A DNA stretch of 32,744 nucleotides, taken from contig NW_014039738.1 in NCBI RefSeq assembly GCF_001186125.1, positions 7,501 to 40,244 of the forward strand, in the 5' to 3' direction. Source of the DNA: Sphaeroforma arctica JP610. Taxonomy: Eukaryota; Opisthokonta; Ichthyosporea; Ichthyophonida. The translations under genes and the position numbers were made by a program. This document shows, in pieces, positions 19,547 to 28,583 of the stretch (its first letter is position 1; each line of letters opens with the position of its first letter). Below the pieces are notes generated by a model. The model was not told the DNA's origin. It saw nothing but the letters and a program-made list of their open reading frames with translations, and searched no databases.

Positions 19547-20374
19547 NNNNNNNNNNNNNNNNNNNNNNNNNNNNNNNNNNNNNNNNNNNNNNNNNNNNNN
19601 NNNNNNNNNNNNNNNNNNNNNNNNNNNNNNNNNNNNNNNNNNNNNNNNNNNNNNNNNNNNNNNNNNNNNNNNNNNNNNNNNNNNNNNNNNNNNNNNNNNN
19701 NNNNNNNNNNNNNNNNNNNNNNNNNNNNNNNNNNNNNNNNNNNNNNNNNNNNNNNNNNNNNNNNNNNNNNNNNNNNNNNNNNNNNNNNNNNNNNNNNNNN
19801 NNNNNNNNNNNNNNNNNNNNNNNNNNNNNNNNNNNNNNNNNNNNNNNNNNNNNNNNNNNNNNNNNNNNNNNNNNNNNNNNNNNNNNNNNNNNNNNNNNNN
19901 NNNNNNNNNNNNNNNNNNNNNNNNNNNNNNNNNNNNNNNNNNNNNNNNNNNNNNNNNNNNNNNNNNNNNNNNNNNNNNNNNNNNNNNNNNNNNNNNNNNN
20001 NNNNNNNNNNNNNNNNNNNNNNNNNNNNNNNNNNNNNNNNNNNNNNNNNNNNNNNNNNNNNNNNNNNNNNNNNNNNNNNNNNNNNNNNNNNNNNNNNNNN
20101 NNNNNNNNNNNNNNNNNNNNNNNNNNNNNNNNNNNNNNNNNNNNNNNNNNNNNNNNNNNNNNNNNNNNNNNNNNNNNNNNNNNNNNNNNNNNNNNNNNNN
20201 NNNNNNNNNNNNNNNNNNNNNNNNNNNNNNNNNNNNNNNNNNNNNNNNNNNNNNNNNNNNNNNNNNNNNNNNNNNNNNNNNNNNNNNNNNNNNNNNNNNN
20301 NNNNNNNNNNNNNNNNNNNNNNNNNNNNNNNNNNNNNNNNNNNNNNNNNNNNNNNNNNNNNNNNNNNNNNNNNN
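19547..20374. other. Assembly gap (828 N)
   Basis: All bases are N. Open frames drawn through it have no meaning. The 3' end of the LINE probably falls in or near it. Confidence 0.99.
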
Positions 20375-20389
20375 ACTGAAGAAGGTCAG

Positions 20390-20600
20390 GGCCAATAGGC
20401 GGCAGTTTCGGGCCTATCAGGATGCGTCGAATCAGTTGTTGGATGCAGGTAAAGTGGCTGGTAGTGAACTTGTGGCTACCGGGGCAGACAGGGCAGAGAT
20501 CAGAGGGGTAAGTGGATTTGTGCTTGCCATTGAGTCGAGTTGTATTCCCAGGCAACCTCCGAGGTAGTCCGCGAATGGTCGCGCGGGGAGCAGGCCGCAA
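20390..20600 (-). pseudogene. LINE ORF2 C-terminal zinc knuckle
   Basis: Encodes LCPVCPGSHKFTTSHFTC, a C-x2-C...H...C knuckle as found at the end of many LINE ORF2 proteins, then a basic tail that runs into the gap. It is in a different frame from the upstream RT tail. Confidence 0.7.
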
Positions 20601-22010
20601 AAGTGAAGTAAGTTTGTTTGATGTTTGGGAAACCGAGGGTATTTAGTGCCCGTGATGATGGCTGCTGCTTGAATGAGTGCTGAGTTAAAGTGCTCGAATA
20701 GGGGGTCCAACGCATCTTTCCATATAGGCGGAGCCCAGGCAATAATGTTCAGCCCATATGTAGCCGTGGATAGGATGAATGTTTTGAACATCACCAGTCG
20801 GTTGCGGGGGTGTCGCCAGCTGAAGCCATGGAAGCCATAAGCGCGGAAAGAGGCGATACCCAGTGACAATGCTGCAACCAGGGATTCCATATGTCTAGCG
20901 AGATTGATTCCTGGTACTCCGTGAGAGAGTGGGAACCCCAGGTATTTGGAGTGTTTCGGTTCGGCATGTGTGGGCGCCAGTTTCAGGGGGAGGTAACGTG
21001 TGTTCCAAGGTGCGCCTGCAAGCGTCGGCGTGATAAGCTCACCATTTATACGGAGGGTTGGCGCCGCGTGTTGCAAGTCGGTAGATCGTACTCGGGGTTT
21101 AATGACACCCTGTTCGAGGCCAGATTTGCGTCCCCACGCATCAATGTCATCTAAGAAGGGCTGGAGCGAAACCGATCAAGGGGCTTGGATCCGTGTGTCA
21201 TCGACAAATAAATAAGAACAGAGGAGCTTGGGCCGAAATTGTGCTAGCGTGACAGCTAAGGAATCCATGTAGATAATAAAGAGCTGGGGGCCGACGATTA
21301 TGCCTTGTAGGATGCCATTCGTTCTAAGGAATAGAGACGAGAGCGTGCCGCGGTATGTCACTCGGGTAGGGACCCTCTCAAACAGCGCGCGGAGGCAGTT
21401 GATCCAGTTTTCGGGCATTCCAGCGTGACGCAGAAGTACCCATAGGCGTGGGAGAGCGACCTTGTCGTATGCCTTGGTTATGTCCAGACAGACATCGTTC
21501 CACTCTTCTTCTGACTGTGTCTCAGATTCCATGGCGGTAAGTGCTTGGGTATGACAGGAGTACCGTGATTTGAAGCCAGCTTGGGTAGCATGGGTAGCAG
21601 AGCCGGGGTGGCTCGTAATCAGATAAGAAAGCAGTTTTCAAAGATGCGTCTGACTATTTGCGTAAGCGTGATGGGGCGGAAGTCGGCGGGGGAGGTGATA
21701 TCTGCATCGGCTTTCTTTGGGTGCGCTGCTAGGAGGCTACCGTTCAGGGCTGCGGGGAAGGTACCCGCCTTCAGTAGCTCAGTGAATGCTTCGGCAAGGA
21801 GTCTAATCAGTGGGCTATTGGCGCCGGGGCGTCCCAATGTCCGGCGTTCGGTAGAGCGCTCCACTGAGGCCTTCAGGAGGTGGATGTGGATCCCGTCGGG
21901 GCCAGGTCCCTTATTGGGATAGCGTGGTACTGCCTCCAATACATCGTCGGGGCGTATGGTGGAAGTGACATCAGGAGAAGGTTCGGTATCCGGTGGAACC
22001 ACGTACCGGT
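20600..22010 (-). pseudogene. LINE ORF2 reverse transcriptase
   Basis: RT signs in order: NKGPGPDGIHIHLLKA, FRPITLTQIVRRIFE, QAGFKSRYSCHTQALTAME, VCLDITKAYDKVALPRLW, GILQGIIVGPQLFIIYMDSL and the catalytic LFVDDTRI (FVDD in place of the usual YADD). These are followed by the thumb/connection stretch SKYLGFPLSHGVPG and TATYGLNIIAW. It is spread over three frames. Confidence 0.92.
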
Positions 22011-23155
22011 TTTACCGGTTTGTAGAGTTGAATAGGACCTCAAAGTAGCCAGCGAGGGTAGCGCCTGTGTCATCGGTACCCGGTATGCAGGGTTGGCGCG
22101 GAGACAGTCGATGGTACGCAATATCTTTGAACATTTGAGCATTGCTTTGGGCGGTCAGACGTGGGCGGAACGAGTGGTTTGGCAGCCGCTGAACCCAAGG
22201 TCTGTTTAAGTCATAATAGAACCCTCCAAAGATTTGTGGGTTAGTGGCATAGCGCCAGATGCGGTCGAGGATTCGTAGCAGCCCTTCCGCTGGTCCATGT
22301 AAAGTGAGATACGACCGTAGTAGGTTCTGATGCGCCCGGATTTCGGCTTGGAATAATCGCGCGCGGGATTTGTTGCGTAGGTGATACAGTCGATGGCGAT
22401 ATCGGTTATATCCATGGGAGGGGAGGCGTTGGTCCGGAGGCGGCGGCATTGCTGGTATTTGTTTGGGCCGATGGATTTGATTCGTGGGAAGTATCTGGAG
22501 ATCGAGTCCAAAGGTGTGGTCACACAGATACCGTAGTCCGTCAGCTTATAAGTTTGGAGGGAGGCGGGGGTGGTAGGTCGATGATACGCATGTTTAGTAT
22601 TAGTTGAGCCGCCAGCATAGAGGTAGTCTAAGTGCCACGTCTTACGCAGAATAGTTTCAATCGTTTTCATACGTAGTCTGTGGTTTGTAGATGCGTGGCC
22701 ATACTTCCGGGCTTTGAAGTTGAAATCTCCCCACACGACATCTGGTTGGAAACCGCCAATCTCGGGGGGATTCATGTATCGCCTGACGTTTTCTTCAGTA
22801 AGCGATTTGAGTGGAAAGTAGAACACGGCCATATGAACGCCAAAGAACATAAAGAACACCGCGTACGGTGAAGAGTGTACAAGTTGAAAATTCGATGGGT
22901 GGTGCTTGGAAAGATGCCAATACCACAGTGTGAAGGGTGTAAGATATTATGCCGTGTAGTGTGGTGTAGGATATGGTAGTGTGTGTTCGAGCGTATATGA
23001 TTAAGAAATGTGGTGTTATGCCAGGTTTCAACCACACACATAACATCAACCTGACTTAAAATCGATATAACGTTCAAACACTTATCTGTATGTGCTTCGT
23101 TGTCCATGTTGAGTCCTTGTGGGTTGAAGAGCGTCATCCTCATTGGGCCTAACAT
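22011..23155 (-). pseudogene. LINE ORF2 APE endonuclease and linker
   Basis: Starts MLGPMRMTLFNPQGLN, then VDVMCVVETWHNT (the catalytic ET motif), HCGIGIFPS and VVWGDFNFKAR (the GDFN box), typical of APE-type LINE endonucleases. The linker between EN and RT (HRLYHLRNKSRARLFQAEI) follows. The start ATG overlaps the ORF1 stop in the text ATGTTAG. Confidence 0.88.
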
Positions 23156-23720
23156 TGTTCATCATCGGTCAATACTACTGGGCTCTCCTGTTTGACGATG
23201 TCAGCCATTTCTATATCATTGCCTGTCGTCGAAGAGTCCGTCGTGGAAAGCTGAGGCTGCGTATTGCTATCCATCGTGTCGGATGATTGTGTCGGGGAGA
23301 CCGTTGATATATGAAGTCGTCCGGGTTCCGCACGCGCTGATTCTTTAGCGTTTACCGGGATTCGCGGGTTAAGTGAGAAGAGGTTTTTATCGTGCTTTGC
23401 TTGGTAAGCCTTCTGGAGACGGTCCGCGGTAGATTGGAGGATGTCTGCGTTAGTGGAGTTGACAAGTATGCTCAGTAGTGCATCCATGCTGCGGGCAAGA
23501 ATTTTTGGCGCTCGTTCATGTGTGCAGCGGGCCTCCCGCTTGGTGCGGAAATAGTGAATTAAAGCTGCTTTCGTAGCGTCGAGATGTTGTTGGGAGCGGG
23601 GGTCGATGTTTTCATCAAACTGCCATTTCCACATAAGGGCTGCATGTCGTTTCACCTGGGCGACAGAGTCGCTAGGAACACAAAGGCGGATGAAACTGGT
23701 GGAGCTTCCGCTCGGAAGAC
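23149..23720 (-). CDS. LINE ORF1
   Basis: Open frame ending TAG at 23,149. The first Met is at MWKWQFDENIDPRS, but the frame is open upstream to about 23,720 (SSTSFIRLCVPSDSVAQVKR). No RRM, zinc knuckle or esterase motif is seen. The middle looks helical (MDALLSILVNSTNADILQ) and the C-terminus is Ser/Thr/Gln rich. Its stop overlaps the ORF2 start by 1 nt (ATGTTAG), which suggests coupled reinitiation as known for some LINEs. Confidence 0.7.
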
Positions 23721-23737
23721 CTTTTTTTTTAAATAGA

Positions 23738-24236
23738 TAAATATTCTCTGATTAAGACTTCATACCAGAATGCCATCACGCTTGATACCGAAGCAGAGCT
23801 GACTATGGTAGCTAAGATGCTGTTGCATATTTTCGGTGCCAATACCAACATCTCTTCAGCACTCGTGGCATTTGAGGGTAGCGTTGAACTTACGAAGCTG
23901 ATTCGTGCCCGTACACGAGCAGATACATTTGCGAATGGCAACGAACTTCGACGCCAAGCACTGAAAGAGTTAAATATTGAAGACAGCGAAACAACAGGTC
24001 ATTTGCATTTTTATGTCAGTCTCGGACGTGATGATCGCATACGAGATACGCAGACCAAAGCTGCTTGTGCGGAATTGACTCGGATTTGGGATTCTAAGAC
24101 GTTAACTGTAGAGCCTGACAAAGGTGCTGCTGTGGGCTACATCATGAAGGATGGAAACTATGTCATATATCCAGACACGGAAAAAATCAGGGACGTTTTT
24201 GACGCGAAGGCTAACAAATGGAAGGATGAGCATTAA
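23738..24236 (+). pseudogene. HUH (rolling-circle) Rep endonuclease domain, CRESS type
   Basis: HUH Reps nick single-stranded origins through a tyrosine and start rolling-circle or rolling-hairpin replication. Counting from the Met at 23,805, residues 65-73 read GHLHFYVSL, with the metal-binding H-x-H at 66-68. Residues 102-120 read VEPDKGAAVGYIMKDGNYV, the Rep motif III layout (Y112, K115, then DG) seen in geminivirus and circovirus Reps. The first Rep motif is not clear. The frame is open upstream of the Met to about 23,738, so the true start is uncertain. What follows overlaps this frame's end by 11 nt. Helitron Reps use a two-Tyr motif, which is not seen here. Confidence 0.72.
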
Positions 24237-24861
24237 AAAACCTTATGTCGAGCCCCCCGTGATTAATAACATGGTGACTGAAATATCAAAAATTCCATCG
24301 ACGCTGAGGGCACGAAATGACCCGGAACTAATACAAAAGGTATGCGGGAAATTTTTGCGATATCTGTCCATTGCCTATATGCGACACGTCACGAGTAACG
24401 AGTGGATTGTATTGCAGTACGTTGAATACCCACAGTACAGCCAATGGGAGGTACTGGGTACAGATACAGTTACGAAGTCCAAGAAGATGCGTACCTGGGA
24501 TGAATTACATCGACTGTTTGCCGAAACATATTCCGTGATACCTGAAATCAACGAACGTGATCTGAATTTGTACGCTAACCACTTGATAGAGGAGGATGGC
24601 AAATTTGAAGGAAGAAACAAGTTTAAAGCATTATCCAAGCGCGGTTCAACTTATTTGAAACTACTTACGCATATGAGTAGTCTACGGTTTCCGTTGGCAA
24701 CTGCCATGACGCCTAGTGGTTTCCCAACAGTATATATTGATGAACATCTGTTCAGATTTGAGGACTGTGACGTGCACGCTGAGGCAAATTTTTGCGTTCG
24801 GAAATGGATCGGTCGCGCATGTTTATCGAGGAGTTCAAGAAATCAAAGGCCGACTGGTTGA
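24226..24861 (+). pseudogene. Unrecognised frame between Rep and SF3-like part
   Basis: Starts MSIKKPYVEPPVINNMVTEI, overlapping the end of the Rep frame. Mixed alpha/beta-looking sequence with WDELHRLFAETYSVIPEIN and FPTVYIDEHLFRFEDCDVH. No Walker A (GxxxxGKS/T) is visible. It may be the linker and front of a Rep helicase or a separate protein. Confidence 0.4.
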
Positions 24862-25589
24862 TGTTGAAGGGATTACGATACGACGGACGAGGTCAAGCAA
24901 AGATGGTGGAGAAGAAGGGTGTAGACCAAGTTGCCATCGCGCCGCCAAGAATGTGGATCATCTCCAATTACACGTTTGATCAGATGGCGTCTCTTTCGTG
25001 CGTGGATGCACTGTGGAATCCAATTAAAAAGCGTTCGGTCGCGATGATGTTCAGGCTGCGCGAGGATGACGAGGCAATGGTCCCTTCGCTTGCACATGAT
25101 GTCATAAATAATGGCCATATAGTGGTAACTCACGTTCTACAGATCTTGGCATCAGGTGACAGTATGAATGTTGTGCGAGACCTCCGCACATATGGACACT
25201 TTAACATGAGATTCGACTCTCGGTGCACCAAGGAGGAGTACGTTCAGCGTGTTGTTGATCCGTCGCGTCAACTGTTGACTACGTGCCTTCAGCCGGACTC
25301 GGGATATCTAATTAACAAACTGAGCTTCAACCACTCAGTATTTCAGCCGGAAAACCACCACTTAATACACGAAGGGTGCCTCTATGTAAACTTGAACTTT
25401 GTCAGTGACATGGGGAGAGGTATCGCTGTCGCATGGCGAGACCCGCGTACAAAGGCAGTCCAATGGAGTGTATCAAATCAAATGGATCCACGACTTCTAC
25501 ATTCAATGCAAATCCCCAAATTTCAGGCAGCTGACTACGACGCACTCATGCGCCACGAGGCACGTTATCGCGCTAAGCTAGTATGTTAA
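24792..25589 (+). pseudogene. Superfamily-3-helicase-like frame, with long unknown C-terminus
   Basis: SF3 helicases unwind DNA for small viruses and plasmids. Residues 10-15 read MFIEEF, a Walker B form. Residues 39-59 then read VEKKG...PPRMWIISN, the layout of Rep motif B'/C (VExKGG...PkriiiTSN). A basic IKKR follows about 12 residues later and may be the arginine-finger region. No Walker A is recognised upstream, so this is a partial match. The last 150 residues (LINKLSFNHSVFQPENHH, AWRDPRTKAVQWSVSNQ) are not recognised. A poly(A) signal lies 43 nt after the stop. Confidence 0.5.
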
Positions 25590-25631
25590 ACTTCGCCCCT
25601 AAAAAATATATATAGATTATTGCCTTTTGTA

Positions 25632-25637
25632 AATAAA
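25632..25637 (+). terminator. AATAAA poly(A) signal after SF3-like frame
   Basis: Canonical AATAAA 43 nt after the stop at 25,589, followed by T-rich sequence, ahead of the primase frame. Confidence 0.6.
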
Positions 25638-25683
25638 GTTCATTTCTATAACAATCACGGTTCAAATACTTATACCAGAAATC

Positions 25684-26313
25684 TTTAGTTCAGTTGTGAA
25701 GACTTCTGGTTGTAACTTACTTACAATTGCATTTCGGTCTAAAACCGATATTCCTAGCGAGTATGCACCAAAACCGACCGATGGTTCTGTTGATGTACTG
25801 TCTCACTATCATTTGGTGCCACCAAAAACGTTCAACAGTGACGTAGTGGGCTTTCCGTCTTGGGTGACATGCAGTGGAAGCCAAAAATTGGTTGTTGAGT
25901 ACGTAGCCAAGAAACATGACAATCGCTATGTGATCGAGTTCCAAAAGTATCACAGAGTATCACTCTTTCGCGATGCAGCGACGTATCTGACACATCAGTA
26001 CTTGAGACCTGACTTGTCGCCGTGTGAGCTGATTCTGCCACATATTCCTGTTCGCGAATATTACGATTTGGATATGCGTGGCGATGCGACAGACTACGAC
26101 GCCAGTTTGTTATTCAATTTTGGATGCGCGAGATCCAGATACTGCACGTCCGTGTATGGGGACGAAAGTGACAATTATCAAGACGTGACAACGCTGACTG
26201 CGTCTAGGTCAGGGAAAATCAGTTTTCACGTCATTTACCACAGACACGTATTTTCGTCCATGACGGAACTATCGGACTACGTATCAGGCTTTAGAGCATT
26301 TCTGACACAGTGA
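25684..26313 (+). pseudogene. Archaeo-eukaryotic primase (PrimPol type), catalytic part
   Basis: AEPs make primers or copy DNA with two metal ions. Counting from 25,696, residues 121-127 read EYYDLDM, motif I (DxD at 124-126). Residues 172-180 read SGKISFHVI, motif II (SxH at 176-178). The stretch before motif I (VSLFRDAATYLTHQY...LPHIPVREYYDLD) follows the human PrimPol and NCLDV/herpesvirus primase pattern. Motif III lies in the next frame. No ATG precedes the conserved part in this frame, so the start is unknown. Confidence 0.78.
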
Positions 26314-26323
26314 CGTCGATGGA

Positions 26324-27013
26324 GTGAGCGACACTGTAGACTGGGCGGTGTATGGGCGCAACCAGATGTTGCGGGCACCATACGCAGTAAAACTAACGAC
26401 GCGCGACGTGGAAGGCAAGCGTACGTACAGCAACATTGACGGGTCCACGCTCAAGTTATTGCGTGGCGCAGAGTGCCTTGAGTCAATGTCCACCACGGCG
26501 GCCATGCATGCAAGTGTAATTTGTTGCCCAGGTACAGCCATCGATCCTGTTCATGCGACAAAGCCAGTCCTGGATGTACCCAAACCTAGTGAGCCGCGTG
26601 TGGTAGTACAGACCTGTCCTAAAGAAACAGGGCTGGGGATGTCGGACAAGTTGTCAACAGACGAAATTGCTGTCCATGAAGCATCGATCAGAACGCGCTT
26701 CTGTTTTGGTCGATGCCGGGTCAGGGATATCCATAACAAGGCCTGCCTCCCAGTAGAGACGACGCGGGACTATTTCAGGTTTGCTGGACTTGTGAAATCC
26801 ATTTTTGGCTATAAGCACGGTTGTACCATTTTCACAACTTATGTAGCGCGTTCCGATTACTACAATGAGAACGCAGACAAGGTTGAGACGTCGTGGCGTT
26901 CACTATACAGTGATATGCGATTCCAAACTAACGAAGGCACCCTTGTGCACAACATAATGATGCGAAAATTGAAGGTCGCTGAACTCAAGAAGAAAGGTAT
27001 TTTCAAGTATTAG
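26324..27013 (+). pseudogene. AEP motif III region and PriCT/D5N-like tail
   Basis: Residues 4-17 read TVDWAVYGRNQMLR, like the VDxxVYTRNRxFR motif III of PrimPol (third metal-binding Asp). Residues 148-210 run RDYFRFAGLVKSIFG ... ARSDYYNENADKVETSWRSL ... NEGTLVHN. This is the spacing of PriCT_2/D5_N segments that link AEPs to D5-type helicases in viruses and mobile elements. A Cys/His cluster (FCFGRCRVRDIHNKACL) precedes it and may bind zinc. A poly(A) signal follows 26 nt after the stop. Confidence 0.72.
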
Positions 27014-27038
27014 GATACTGTTATGATATTAACGTGAG

Positions 27039-27044
27039 AATAAA
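27039..27044 (+). terminator. AATAAA poly(A) signal after primase frame
   Basis: GAGAATAAACTAGC, 26 nt after the primase stop, with downstream GT-rich text (GGTGTGTCGTTTGTTGTC). Its position suits a eukaryotic transcript end. Confidence 0.6.
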
Positions 27045-27158
27045 CTAGCAGTCTTTAATATCGGTGTGTCGTTTGTTGTCATACACCTCTGACTTAAAGG
27101 GTGTAGGACTGATGAAATAACCCGTTACAAATATATTCAATACATTGACGTATCATCG

Positions 27159-27479
27159 ATGATAGAAATAAACCTTAACTCGGCACAAATGATCATGGTT
27201 ATGAAAGTGATAACTTTTGTTACATTCTCGATTATGACGGCTGGAATTGTTTCGTACAGTCAGCTGTCTAGCCACAAGCAAATCAGTGCTGATGTGTCTA
27301 GAATAAATGAATATTTTGTCGTGTTACCTTAGTGCTACAACGCGTTGAACAGAGACAAAAATCAGGTGTGTCAAAGTATTAACAAAGAAGTAACGCGGAC
27401 ATCGCAGTCCATTAAGGTATTGAGTCGGCCTTATACATCGTGTCCATCCGGAACGCATGGTAAACCAATCGTGGGCTAA
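27159..27479 (+). pseudogene. Small one-helix membrane protein remnant
   Basis: A frame of about 107 codons from ATG to TAA, slightly broken. The N-terminal part is a hydrophobic helix, MVMKVITFVTFSIMTAGIV, followed by a polar domain with several Cys (CYNALNRDKNQVCQS, YTSCPSGTHG). It resembles small viral membrane proteins in layout only; no family is recognised. Its end overlaps the convergent frame on the other strand by a few bases, which shows how compact this unit is. Confidence 0.45.
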
Positions 27480-27919
27480 TGTGCGATGTTCATCGAGGTA
27501 TCGGCGTCTAAACTTTGTGCCAACTTTGCCATAACGGTGCCAGTGGCCCGTTTTGGTCTGTTGTTGTTTTGAGCATTAGATTGGGGTGAAGTATATTTAT
27601 AGGGTTTCTTGTATACGTTTCGGATCATATTCAGATCTGCGACCCGTTTGAATTGTACACAGTCAGTGTTTATCGTGCGGATGTACTCGTTCTGTGTGTG
27701 CAGTTTCTGGAGAGAAATGTCGACAAGGGTGTTGTATTTGTCGCTGGGTAGATTTGGGTCAGCGAATTGGGTGCCGAGCTTGGTGATAAGGTCGGCTGTT
27801 TCTGCATGACGCCGTTGGATAGACAGCTCGTCTTCTTTCAAGGCTTCGTCATACTCGCGCACAATGTCAACGGCGTTGGGAATGGTCGGCCGCTAGTTTT
27901 TCGGATTCTTAGATGTCAT
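27476..27919 (-). pseudogene. Small helical protein, convergent with the membrane protein
   Basis: A largely open minus-strand frame from an ATG at 27,919 to a stop at 27,476. It is strongly helical and charged (REYDEALKEDELSIQRRHAE, DISLQKLHTQNEYIRTI) with a basic tail (NNNRPKRATGTV). No family recognised. GGGTATAAAAT lies right before the ATG, too close for a usual Pol II TATA-to-start distance. Slightly broken; probably part of the Rep/primase unit. Confidence 0.45.
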
Positions 27920-27979
27920 ATTTTATACCCACAATGCAATCATTTTAAGGCAAAAATCAAATTAGTAATATATTTGAAC

Positions 27980-28200
27980 GAGTTACTAACATATCCAAAC
28001 ATATTAGATCATTTAACGAGATACTGACATGCCAGAACACATCCAGGTACGTTCAGACATGATTTAAACATGTTTCTTCTTAATATCTTCGCGGGGTCAA
28101 ATATGACAGGAATGTGTCACAAATCTGGTACAATCTGATAGAAACTAGTACAACATGCTGAAACGCAAAAAAAACCCCCGAACATGTTAAGTAACTTGTA
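27980..28200. promoter_or_regulatory. Cluster of AACATGTT-like motifs
   Basis: AAACATGTTT (28,066-28,075) and GAACATGTTA (28,180-28,189), plus weaker ACATG/ACATAT copies, lie between the divergent small helical gene and HTH gene. They fit RRRCWWGYYY, the half-site of p53-family proteins. Function is speculative. Confidence 0.25.
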
Positions 28201-28229
28201 AAGGAAATCAAACACAGCTGAAAATAAAT

Positions 28230-28583
28230 ATGGTTTCTGCTGTAATTGCGAGAAACATTCTGTATGACACAAGCGTTAAACACCAGGAAGCAGCTGACGT
28301 TTTGGGGTACAGCGTGAGCACAGTGCGGAATTGGAGAATGAGGTGTGCCATATCCCGAAAAGAATATTTTGGACGACCAGTGATGTTTGGGTTTACAAAA
28401 AGTTTAAAACCTGGTTCGAAGTTACCAAAGCTGCCCACACGGGTCAAGCACGATCAGGTGTCCACAGATGATATACTACAGCAGTTCCGCGTACAACAAG
28501 AAGAGGACGAAGAACTGATACGTAGATCAAAAACTCGGAAATGGGACAAATATATAAAACATAGGAGTATAAAAGAACGATGA
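28230..28583 (+). CDS. Helix-turn-helix protein, 117 aa, end provided by DIRS terminal repeat
   Basis: Residues about 15-40 (TSVKHQEAADVLGYSVSTVR then NWRMR) form a good HTH of the homeodomain-like/transposase N-terminal type: helix, turn with Gly, recognition helix with ST-V-NW. The rest is basic with an acidic helix (QQEEDEELIRRSKTRKWDK). It may be a DNA-binding regulator or the DNA-binding part of a transposase that lacks its catalytic part. The last seven residues (HRSIKER) and the stop lie inside the 61-bp retroelement terminal repeat, so the original C-terminus may be cut off. Confidence 0.6.
   Translation: MVSAVIARNILYDTSVKHQEAADVLGYSVSTVRNWRMRCAISRKEYFGRPVMFGFTKSLKPGSKLPKLPTRVKHDQVSTDDILQQFRVQQEEDEELIRRSKTRKWDKYIKHRSIKER

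Larger units (their letters stand above)
20375..23720 (-). mobile_element. LINE (non-LTR retrotransposon) with APE endonuclease, decayed
   Basis: Reads 5' to 3' on the minus strand: ORF1, then ORF2 with an APE-type endonuclease, reverse transcriptase and a C-terminal zinc knuckle. The ORF2 frame changes about six times (near 22,865; 22,447; 22,008; 21,615; between 21,176 and 21,076; near 20,545), so it is dead. The 3' end and any tail lie in the assembly gap. The 5' end is at about 23,720-23,735, where ORF1 is open without an upstream Met, so it may be 5' truncated. Clade not assigned; APE plus CCHC suits the Jockey/CR1/L1-like range. Confidence 0.9.
23738..28560 (+). mobile_element. Virus-like or plasmid-like unit: HUH Rep, SF3-like, AEP primase; broken
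   Basis: A compact block of unrelated coding frames with little space between them, no introns seen, and two AATAAA signals just after the stops at 25,589 and 27,013. Parts in order: HUH Rep domain, unknown frame, SF3-helicase-like frame, PrimPol-type primase with PriCT-like tail, small membrane protein (+), small helical protein (-), HTH protein (+). It is broken at about four to six places. The left side abuts the LINE and the right side abuts a DIRS element, so natural ends and terminal repeats are not visible. No capsid gene recognised. It could be one endogenised virus or replicon, or two neighbouring ones. Confidence 0.65.

Noticed and set aside
19506-20600. Frames of 286-364 aa through the N gap
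   Set aside because: They consist mostly of unknown residues. Only the 20,390-20,600 end is real (LINE zinc knuckle).
23805-24236. Helitron Rep/helicase as the source of the HUH domain
   Set aside because: No two-tyrosine motif and no SF1 Pif1-like helicase nearby. The motif III layout is CRESS-like.
25684-27013. Host PrimPol gene or retrocopy
   Set aside because: Similarity is limited to catalytic motifs. The PriCT-like tail and the Rep neighbour point to a mobile or viral primase.
23738-28560. Polinton/Maverick assignment
   Set aside because: No protein-primed DNA polymerase B, retroviral-type integrase, ATPase or capsid gene recognised.
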